Source: Chloroflexota bacterium (GTDB lineage: Bacteria > Chloroflexota > Anaerolineae > Promineifilales > Promineifilaceae). Taken from it: DNA of 6,962 nt. The DNA lies in the NCBI GenBank assembly GCA_030599405.1, contig JAUVOB010000073.1:1-6962 (forward strand), given 5' to 3'. Shown one piece after another: positions 1 to 5,019 of the stretch. The number at the start of each line of letters is the position of its first letter. The stretch's first letter is position 1. Both the position numbers and the translations under genes were made by a program. The notes beneath the pieces are model-generated. The model made no database searches. It worked only from the letters and a program-made list of their open reading frames with translations, and was not told where the DNA came from.

Positions 1-336
1 GACCTCGATGTTTCACTGCGTTTCTCAGATCGGCCCAATGCCAGGCTTCGAAACATCAATCTCACGGTCGAGGAATGGCGAGTAGTCTCATTCGTGAGCC
101 CCCGAAATACCATTCGTCAGATCGCCCAAGCGATAAATCTCAACGAGTTTCAAATACGTCGAATCGTCTATGGCATGCTTCAAGCTGGTCTAGTGGAAAT
201 TGTAGAGCCGGTGCCAGTTAGATCTGGCTTGAGCGGGAGCGTGCCCGAGGATGGCGTTGAAGATGATTTTCAAGAAAAACCGGCGGTCAAGCGTTCGATC
301 ATTACCAGGCTAATCAACCGGGTAAAGGGTCTTTAA
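1..336 (+). CDS. DUF4388-type signalling protein, C-terminal part only
   Basis: The frame is open from base 1 to the TAA at 334-336, giving 111 residues with no start visible, so the gene begins upstream of the window. A GTG at 94 could be taken as a start, but the upstream codons continue the same fold (VSLRF, then NLTVEEWRVVSFV), so I treat the gene as truncated by the window edge. The segment LTVEEWRVVSF, RNTIRQIAQAINL, EFQIRRIVYGMLQAGLVEIV looks like the helical, winged-helix-like end of DUF4388 proteins as found in Chloroflexota. It is followed by an acidic, low-complexity linker and a basic amphipathic tail (KRSIITRLINRVKGL). DUF4388 proteins commonly neighbour small GTPases and two-component genes, which fits the next gene. 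The exact biochemical role is unknown. The family call is from recalled resemblance and is moderately secure. Confidence 0.72.
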   Translation, partial: DLDVSLRFSDRPNARLRNINLTVEEWRVVSFVSPRNTIRQIAQAINLNEFQIRRIVYGMLQAGLVEIVEPVPVRSGLSGSVPEDGVEDDFQEKPAVKRSIITRLINRVKGL

Positions 337-609
337 GAGCGCTTCCGAACCCTGACTAGTAGTTGTCTAATTGAATATGAATAGGCCGAAGAGCGTTGGC
401 TATTGTTAAGGGTACGCCTAGGCCGGCATTGTCGTTGTCTGAATATGCCTGCCGGTTCGTGGGTCAAATGGATTATCACCCCCACCCTTTGTCAGCGGAA
501 GTTTAAAGAGCACAAAGATGCGTCAATCGATGGCACACCAGAATCCACCAGTCATATCAACTGCTGCCGGAGATTCTCTATCGCCTGATGATTTTGATAT
601 AGGAATTGT
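337..609. other. Intergenic gap without a convincing gene
   Basis: This 273-bp stretch separates the DUF4388 gene from the GTPase gene and is the longest gap in the window. Translated pieces in it are short and do not resemble a known family. No hairpin followed by a T-run is visible after the 336 stop, so I see no clear intrinsic terminator. No well-spaced -35/-10 pair stands out either. It could hold a promoter for the genes from 610 onward, but the sequence does not show one clearly. Confidence 0.5.
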
Positions 610-631
610 ATGCAATCCGTCAAGATGGTGA
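518..631 (+). CDS. Possible small ORF overlapping the GTPase start
   Basis: An ATG at 518 opens 37 codons ending at the TGA at 629-631, overlapping the first 22 bases of the GTPase gene in another frame. The peptide (begins MRQSMAHQNPP, ends GIVCNPSRW) matches no family I recognise. Its only ribosome-binding candidate is a weak AAAGAG at 505-510. The middle (DSLSPDDFDIG) looks mildly protein-like, and a short leader ORF coupled to the GTPase is conceivable. Chance is equally likely, hence the low confidence. Confidence 0.15.
   Translation: MRQSMAHQNPPVISTAAGDSLSPDDFDIGIVCNPSRW
601..604 (+). promoter_or_regulatory. Shine-Dalgarno AGGA for the GTPase gene
   Basis: AGGA lies five bases before the ATG at 610. 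An in-frame TGA at 595-597 sits only four codons upstream of that ATG, so 610 is the first possible start. Together the two fix the N-terminus of the GTPase. Confidence 0.6.
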
Positions 632-1152
632 TCACCGGACCCTTTGCCTCCGGAAAGACCGAGTTTATTAACTCAATTAGTGAGATATCTGTAGTCAAGA
701 CGGAACGAAAGATCAGCAGCGCCTCCGAAGTAGCCATTAAGGACGAAACGACGGTTGCCCTCGATTTCGGCCGGATCACCGTTGACGAAGAGCTCGTGCT
801 TTACTTGTTCGGCACTCCAGGACAGCGTCGCTTTGACTTCATGTGGGAGATACTGTCCGAGGGTATGCTTGGGTTTGTGGTCATGATCGACAGCACCAGG
901 CCTGAGACCTTTCGCGAGGCTAAGCGGATTCTGTCTACTTTCGAGAGTTATTCCCGGACACCCTATGTCGTTGCCGCCAATAAACAAGACCAGGAAGATG
1001 CCTGGGAACCAGGCGACATGAAGATCGTCTTGCGGTTAAATTCGAACGCGAAAGTGATTCCCTGCGTCGCCCTCGACAAGGAGAGCGTAAAAAACATATT
1101 ACTCGAATTGCTCTACTCCATTCTCGATCAATACGATGCCGTCGCATCGTGA
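610..1152 (+). CDS. Small Ras-like GTPase, COG2229/Srprb-MglA type
   Basis: This 180-residue protein is a single-domain P-loop GTPase of normal length for the bacterial COG2229 (Srprb-like, MglA-related) group. The G1 loop is GPFASGKT (residues 10-17). A G2 threonine is likely T47 or T48 in ETTVALDFG. The G3 region is FGTPGQRRFDFMW (67-79), with threonine in place of the usual Asp of DxxG, as seen in relatives of this group. G4 is NKQD (124-127), which specifies guanine. The G5 position reads PCVALD (151-156) rather than a typical SAK. There is no signal peptide, membrane segment or C-terminal lipidation cysteine, so it should be cytosolic. Such proteins act as nucleotide-dependent switches with Roadblock/LC7 or sensor partners, for example CvnD in Streptomyces conservons. 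Next to a DUF4388 gene this is the expected company. GTP binding is well supported; the partner and output are inferred. Confidence 0.93.
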   Translation: MQSVKMVITGPFASGKTEFINSISEISVVKTERKISSASEVAIKDETTVALDFGRITVDEELVLYLFGTPGQRRFDFMWEILSEGMLGFVVMIDSTRPETFREAKRILSTFESYSRTPYVVAANKQDQEDAWEPGDMKIVLRLNSNAKVIPCVALDKESVKNILLELLYSILDQYDAVAS

Positions 1153-1204
1153 CTGGTTTCATGCCGACATTTGTATTCATGTGTAGAGAGTTAGGCAGTC
1201 TCTC

Positions 1205-2008
1205 ATGAGTTCCATCGTTACCGAACGAGGCGTATTACATTACCAGACCATAGGCCATGGAAAGCCTTTCATATTGCTACACGGGTGGATCAATTCGTGG
1301 AATGTGTGGCGCGATTCGATGATGCGCATCGCCGATGAGGGGAATTTCAGAGTCTACGCCCTTGATTTTTGGGGATTTGGCGAATCGTCGAGGCGAATAG
1401 GCGATGATCACGAGTACAATATCGCCAGCTTCGTGGACATGGTATACCAGCTGATGGAGAACCTCGGTATACCATCGGCGCCGATTGCTGGACACTCAAT
1501 GGGCGGCACCGTTGCCTTGCTCTTCGCCCTTGCCTACCCCCAGAAGAGTGAACGGGTCATAGTAATTGGCTCTCCTATTCGAGGCAGCACGATGCACCCG
1601 ATGCTCAAACTTGCCGGATTCGGATGGATAGCCAGCCTTGTCTGGCGCTTTCCCGTCTTCCGGTCGCTGATTATGCATCTCATCCTCGCCGGTGACTCCG
1701 ATTCTGTGCGCAAGATGATATTCCATGACATTGAGCGGACTAGCGTCAACTCTTTCTTTAAAAGTATCGAAGACCTCCGCCGGACAGATCTTCGCGACCG
1801 CCTCAGCCAGCTCAAATTACCCACATTGGGGATCTATGGGGTGAAAGACAATATTGTTTCGCCGTCTAATGCCATTCTGCTCTCTGAAGGAGCCAAGATG
1901 GCCAAGATAGCGATGTTCAGTGAATCGAGACACTTTCCAATGGCCGACCAGCCGGTCAAATTTACGAGTACGATCGGGAATTTCTTGACCAATGACAGCC
2001 CACATTAG
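1205..2008 (+). CDS. Alpha/beta-hydrolase fold enzyme
   Basis: The 267-residue length is typical of a soluble single-domain alpha/beta-hydrolase. The oxyanion-hole segment is LLHGW (24-28), the strand-4 region is LDFWGFGES (53-61), and the nucleophile elbow is GHSMGG with Ser98. The likely acid is Asp215 in YGVKDNIVSP, and the catalytic histidine is His243 in SESRHFPMADQP, so the Ser-Asp-His triad is complete. The lid or cap is residues about 125-200, with a hydrophobic stretch at 134-163 that could line a greasy substrate pocket or touch membrane. No signal peptide is seen. An in-frame TAG at 1184-1186 and no other start before 1205 support this ATG; the only upstream Shine-Dalgarno candidate is a weak TTAGG. 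Its 3' end overlaps the V4R gene by 17 bases, suggesting co-expression. Substrate cannot be assigned: esterase, lipase-like or C-C hydrolase activity are all possible for this fold. Confidence 0.93.
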   Translation: MSSIVTERGVLHYQTIGHGKPFILLHGWINSWNVWRDSMMRIADEGNFRVYALDFWGFGESSRRIGDDHEYNIASFVDMVYQLMENLGIPSAPIAGHSMGGTVALLFALAYPQKSERVIVIGSPIRGSTMHPMLKLAGFGWIASLVWRFPVFRSLIMHLILAGDSDSVRKMIFHDIERTSVNSFFKSIEDLRRTDLRDRLSQLKLPTLGIYGVKDNIVSPSNAILLSEGAKMAKIAMFSESRHFPMADQPVKFTSTIGNFLTNDSPH

Positions 2009-2675
2009 CCGGGACGCCGATACGATGAGTTCGCCTGAGATCCCGGTGTCGATTTCGGAAGATGTCTATACTTACCCAAATCGCATGGGGCGTATCGTTC
2101 TGGCTGCCATGACCGAAATCGTCGGCCTTCACGGGGTCAGGGCAACCCTAAACCTCGCTGGATTGAGTCACCTTGTCGATAACTTTCCACCTAGCAACCT
2201 GGAACCGGGCTTCACTTTCTCGGAGCTGGCGTCACTCCAAATAGCCCTGGAGGAGATATTCGGTGTGCGGGGCGGCCGGGCGTTGGCTCAGAGAACAGGT
2301 CGGGAGACGTTTAAGTACGCGCAGAAGGATTTCATGCCCCTGCTCGGAATCGCTGACCTGGCTTTTCGCCCCCTGCACCTTGGCCTCAAGATCAGGATTG
2401 GTCTTGAGGTGTTCGCCGAAACCTTTAACAAGTTCACAGACCAGAGGGTCCGTCTGGCTGATGATGGCGGTAGCTACCTATGGATAATCGAGCGCTGCCC
2501 AGTGTGCTGGCAGCGTGAGACGAGTAACCCCTGCTGCCACTTGGCCGTAGGCTTGCTGGAGGAATCACTAAATTGGGTCAGCAACGGCCGTCAATTCTCG
2601 GTTAGGGAGATCGAGTGCAAGGCAATCAATGACGAGAACTGCGTGATCGCCATCCGCAAGAAACCTACCTTATGA
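1992..2675 (+). CDS. V4R (4-vinyl reductase-like) domain protein
   Basis: A 227-residue protein ending in a V4R domain. The C-terminal half has the cysteine pattern of the family: CPVCW (169-173), CC (181-182), then ECKAINDENC (208-217) and the terminal strand VIAIRKKP. V4R domains are small ligand-binding modules, named from bacteriochlorophyll 4-vinyl reductase BchJ and also present in hydrocarbon-responsive regulators and archaeal proteins. The clustered cysteines suggest metal binding. The N-terminal half (about 25-150) begins YTYPNRMGRIVLAAMTEIVG and is helical-looking, with no DNA-binding or kinase domain visible. The start at 1992 overlaps the hydrolase by 17 bases. An alternative ATG at 2025 (residue 12) would avoid the overlap; neither has a well-spaced Shine-Dalgarno sequence. 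The stop overlaps the next gene in ATGA fashion. A sensory or scaffold role is inferred from the neighbourhood; a reductase role in chlorophyll synthesis is not supported by anything else here. Confidence 0.82.
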   Translation: MTAHISRDADTMSSPEIPVSISEDVYTYPNRMGRIVLAAMTEIVGLHGVRATLNLAGLSHLVDNFPPSNLEPGFTFSELASLQIALEEIFGVRGGRALAQRTGRETFKYAQKDFMPLLGIADLAFRPLHLGLKIRIGLEVFAETFNKFTDQRVRLADDGGSYLWIIERCPVCWQRETSNPCCHLAVGLLEESLNWVSNGRQFSVREIECKAINDENCVIAIRKKPTL

Positions 2676-3982
2676 TGTTAACTGCAATGCGCCGGATCAT
2701 TCTGAAAGAGACGCGTCATATTTACCCATTCAACGAACCCGCTCGTGAATTGAGGGTTCAGAATGTCCCATTATGGCTGTGGCAACGAGATGTTTTAAGT
2801 CCCTATTTTTCAGAAGAACGAGAGTACGAAGGATGGACCGAAGCCCAAGAGCACGAGACGGAATTCAGGGGAGAGACGCTTATCCATCGCGATAATCTCT
2901 TTTTCAACCATGCGTTTGTAGATGAATTTTTCAATCGCGCCAGGTCAATGGGTGCCCCGGTTCGAGCCGCATTTTCGGCCGAGGACCAGGCCATAACGAA
3001 TCACGCTCTGCCGGTATCACAGGCCTTCGAGAAAATGGGGGACGTTTTACTGGCAGACATGTGGTATCTGCCGGAAGGGATATCCCAGAGAAGGGATGCC
3101 GAACCCTTAGTAATCGATAGTGAGGCCCGAGAGGTGGGATATTATAACGTGCCGACCTACATGGCTAGCTTCACAGGCGAGCTAACGTACCACCTACCCC
3201 GTAGGGCCTTCATCTCTCTGGAAAGCTGGTTCCATTTATTTGTAATCGACATCCTCTTTGGTGTATTTACGCGCGGCAAAAATATGGAGGAAAAGGTATC
3301 AAATGAATGGCCTTATCGATTGAAGATTCTTATGAAGGCGATCGTCGAGCAAAATAGAGTGCTCGATTGCTCCGAAATGGTTAAGGTCGGTCAAAACGTA
3401 GCGATTGATCCTAGCGCGATAATCCACGGGCCAACGTCCATAGGAGACAACGTAACCATCGGTCCGGGCGCTGTTATTGATAATTGCCTGATTGGTAGTA
3501 ACGTCAACATCTCGCAGGGCTGCCAGCTCATGTTGAGCGTAGTTAGCGACGGCTGTTTCCTTCCATTTAGGGCCTCTCTTTTCATGACGACCTTGATGGA
3601 AAATACCATAGTGGCCCAGAACACCTGTCTACAGATGTGCGTGATCGGCCGCGATACCTTCATCGGCGCAGGTTCGACTTTTACAGACTTCAAGGTTTTA
3701 CCCGGCACGATCAGGGTCGCCGACGGAGCGGGAAATTTGGTGAGGACCAATATGCCCGTCCTTGGGGGGGCGGTAGGCCATCATTGCCGCTTGAGTTCCG
3801 GCGTGGTGATCTACCCAGCCCGGACGGTCGAATCGGATACCGTCGTACTCGCCGCGCAAGATAGGCAATATATTACGAGGGACGTGCGATATGAGGAGAG
3901 CAGTCACCATGCGATCCCACTTGAGAAACCATGGCCCAGACTTTACCCAAGAGAGATAGAAGCTGGTGCGGAAAGAACTTGA
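2672..3982 (+). CDS. Hexapeptide-repeat (left-handed beta-helix) protein with nucleotidyltransferase-like N-terminal half
   Basis: The 436-residue product has a clear left-handed beta-helix from about residue 238 to 395, seen as hexad repeats such as VGQNVAIDPSAIIHG (239-253), IGDNVTIGPGAVI (257-269) and IGSNVNISQG (274-283). This fold is common in sugar acyltransferases and in the C-terminal part of sugar-nucleotide pyrophosphorylases of the GlmU type. The front half starts IILKETRHIYPFNEPARELRV, spaced somewhat like a nucleotidyltransferase N-terminus, but the glycine-rich GxGTRM loop is absent, so catalytic pyrophosphorylase activity is doubtful. Other distinctive blocks are HRDNLFFNHAFVDEF (72-86), NVPTYM (159-164) and WFHLFVIDILFGVF (186-199), which is hydrophobic but short for a transmembrane helix. 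The ATG at 2672 overlaps the previous stop by four bases; ATGs at 2675 and 2687 are alternatives in frame. Substrate and acyl donor are unknown. The helix is firm, while the overall function is not. Confidence 0.8.
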   Translation: MMLTAMRRIILKETRHIYPFNEPARELRVQNVPLWLWQRDVLSPYFSEEREYEGWTEAQEHETEFRGETLIHRDNLFFNHAFVDEFFNRARSMGAPVRAAFSAEDQAITNHALPVSQAFEKMGDVLLADMWYLPEGISQRRDAEPLVIDSEAREVGYYNVPTYMASFTGELTYHLPRRAFISLESWFHLFVIDILFGVFTRGKNMEEKVSNEWPYRLKILMKAIVEQNRVLDCSEMVKVGQNVAIDPSAIIHGPTSIGDNVTIGPGAVIDNCLIGSNVNISQGCQLMLSVVSDGCFLPFRASLFMTTLMENTIVAQNTCLQMCVIGRDTFIGAGSTFTDFKVLPGTIRVADGAGNLVRTNMPVLGGAVGHHCRLSSGVVIYPARTVESDTVVLAAQDRQYITRDVRYEESSHHAIPLEKPWPRLYPREIEAGAERT

Positions 3983-4010
3983 CGCAGTTACCAACACGCT
4001 TTCGGAAGCC

Positions 4011-4040
4011 GGGCATCGGATGCAGGGCATCGGATGCAGG
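4011..4040 (+). repeat. Perfect 14-bp tandem duplication with palindromic core
   Basis: GGGCATCGGATGCA occurs twice head to tail (4011-4024 and 4025-4038), followed by GG, the start of a third unit. Each unit contains the odd-centred inverted repeat GCATC-G-GATGC. It lies between the beta-helix gene stop (3982) and the response-regulator Shine-Dalgarno sequence (4062-4067), outside coding sequence. A paired operator for a dimeric regulator is possible; replication slippage is the simple alternative. Confidence 0.85.
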
Positions 4041-4061
4041 TATGACAAAGTGATAATCAGG

Positions 4062-4067
4062 AAAGGA
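4062..4067 (+). promoter_or_regulatory. Shine-Dalgarno AAAGGA for the response regulator
   Basis: AAAGGA, itself preceded by another AGGA (4059-4062), lies nine bases before the ATG at 4077. It is one of the best ribosome-binding sites in the window and supports this start. Confidence 0.65.
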
Positions 4068-4076
4068 CAGTAACCT

Positions 4077-4943
4077 ATGAGTAAAGGTCGGATTCTGGTC
4101 GTAGAAGATGAAACGGATATCGCCAATCTACTTCATATCTTCTTTACCAACAGGGGATACGAGGTCGCGACGGCGGCAAAGGGTCGTGAAGCGTTTGATC
4201 GCACCCGTAGCAGGCTGCCCGATCTCATTGTATTGGACATTATGCTACCCGATATCGACGGCTACGAGATTTGCCGGCAATTGCGCACAACAACGCGCAC
4301 CAGTCACATTCCGATCGTCTTCCTGACTCAACGTGATGAACGGAGCGATGTCATTGCCGGCCTCGAACTGGGTGCGGACGATTACATCACTAAGCCTTTT
4401 GATATGGAAGAGCTCGGATTGCGGGTCCGTAATGCGATCAACACTCATCGACGAACGAATATGACGGATCCCAGGACAGGTCTGCCGGCGGCACGCCTGA
4501 TCGAGGAGCAACTAAGACAGCTCATTCGTGTAAAGGGCTGGACTTACGTTGAGATTCATATCGATCATTTAGCACCTTTTAGAGACGCATATGGTTACAT
4601 CGCCGCAGATGAGGTGCTCCGATACTCGACGCTGCTGCTGAACGAGGTTATGAACGAATTTGGTGGTGAAAGGGATTTTGTTGGGCAAGCAGGCGATCAG
4701 ACCTTCGTTCTCATCACATTTGCACAGAATTCGTCGTTTATAGTCAACGAACTACAGCGCCGCTTCAATGATAAGATTGGTACACATTACAACTTCATGG
4801 ATTATGAGCAGGGCGGAATTCGGCGCCCTGACGGATCCTTAGCTCCGTTAATTCAATTAAGCTGCGGTACGGTGACCAGTGAAACAAGGAAATTCTCGGA
4901 TATCCGAGAGATCACAGAGGCCGCGGCCGAGGCTCGACGTTAA
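4077..4943 (+). CDS. Response regulator: receiver domain plus degenerate GGDEF-like domain
   Basis: Residues 4-122 form a complete CheY-like receiver: acidic pair E10-D11 (with E12) near the N-terminus, phospho-acceptor Asp54 in VLDIMLPDIDGYE, switch Thr84 in FLTQRD and Lys106 in ITKPF. It should be phosphorylated by a histidine kinase. Residues about 130-288 resemble a diguanylate cyclase (GGDEF) domain, with DPRTGLPAARLIEEQL (131-146) matching the usual DxLTGLxNR entry and IDHLAPFRDAYGYIAADEVLR (162-182) the substrate-binding helix. At the signature position the sequence is GQAGDQTFVLI (203-213), so GGDEF has become AGDQT. It is therefore unlikely to make cyclic di-GMP. It may instead bind a nucleotide or act through protein contacts. 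The start is supported by the AAAGGA at 4062-4067. The next gene downstream is a GAF-domain sensor and a plausible phospho-partner. Confidence 0.93.
   Translation: MSKGRILVVEDETDIANLLHIFFTNRGYEVATAAKGREAFDRTRSRLPDLIVLDIMLPDIDGYEICRQLRTTTRTSHIPIVFLTQRDERSDVIAGLELGADDYITKPFDMEELGLRVRNAINTHRRTNMTDPRTGLPAARLIEEQLRQLIRVKGWTYVEIHIDHLAPFRDAYGYIAADEVLRYSTLLLNEVMNEFGGERDFVGQAGDQTFVLITFAQNSSFIVNELQRRFNDKIGTHYNFMDYEQGGIRRPDGSLAPLIQLSCGTVTSETRKFSDIREITEAAAEARR
4894..4909. repeat. 16-bp perfect palindrome near the 3' end of the response-regulator gene
   Basis: TCTCGGATATCCGAGA is a perfect 8+8 inverted repeat. It sits inside codons for F-S-D-I-R-E, 34 bases before the end of the gene and 110 bases before the GAF gene start. 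It could be a protein-binding site for the downstream gene or a coding coincidence. There is no loop, so a transcript hairpin would be poor, and no T-run follows. Confidence 0.8.
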
Positions 4944-4971
4944 AGATAGGTGCGCGGATCGCCCACCCTGC

Positions 4972-4982
4972 TAGCCGGGCTA
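4972..4982. repeat. Short 5-1-5 inverted repeat in the spacer before the GAF gene
   Basis: TAGCC-G-GGCTA lies in the 76-bp spacer between the response regulator and the GAF-domain gene. It has the same odd-centred geometry as the unit repeated at 4011-4040 but a different sequence. It is short enough to be chance. Confidence 0.4.
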
Positions 4983-5006
4983 AATAGAACTGAAGTTATT
5001 ATCGAA

Positions 5007-5012
5007 AGAGGA
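5007..5012 (+). promoter_or_regulatory. Shine-Dalgarno AGAGGA that selects a TTG start
   Basis: AGAGGA lies seven bases before a TTG at 5020. The in-frame stop upstream is TAA at 4981-4983, and no ATG or GTG lies between it and 5020; CTG at 4990 has no comparable site. This makes TTG 5020 the preferred start of the last gene. Confidence 0.7.
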
Positions 5013-5019
5013 TCGTTTC

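Noticed and set aside
316..353. GGGT/ACCC pairing around the DUF4388 stop as a possible terminator
   Set aside because: Four base pairs over a long loop and no following T-run.
403..588. 61-codon ORF starting at TTG in the gap before the GTPase gene
   Set aside because: No recognisable family, no Shine-Dalgarno sequence, many Cys, Arg and His residues unlike the neighbouring proteins, and it lies in an otherwise non-coding gap.
673..1180. Minus-strand ORFs opposite the GTPase gene
   Set aside because: They mirror a strongly supported GTPase gene; their peptides are compositionally odd and match nothing known.
1183..1203. Weak hairpin GAGAG/CTCTC just before the hydrolase start that might hide its ribosome-binding site
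   Set aside because: Only five base pairs with a nine-base loop; too weak to claim as a regulatory element.
1892..1909. Imperfect 9-base direct repeat (GCCAAGATG / GCCAAGATA) in the hydrolase gene
   Set aside because: It simply encodes A-K-M-A-K-I and is short enough to be ordinary coding sequence.
1205..2675. BchO/BchJ-like bacteriochlorophyll pair (alpha/beta-hydrolase next to V4R)
   Set aside because: The pairing of folds is suggestive, but no chlorophyll-pathway gene is visible and the surrounding genes are signalling types; fold-level similarity alone does not justify the names.
3391..4126. Two long minus-strand ORFs opposite the beta-helix gene and response-regulator start
   Set aside because: They run antisense to well-supported genes and show no domain; the hexapeptide repeat periodicity belongs to the + strand.
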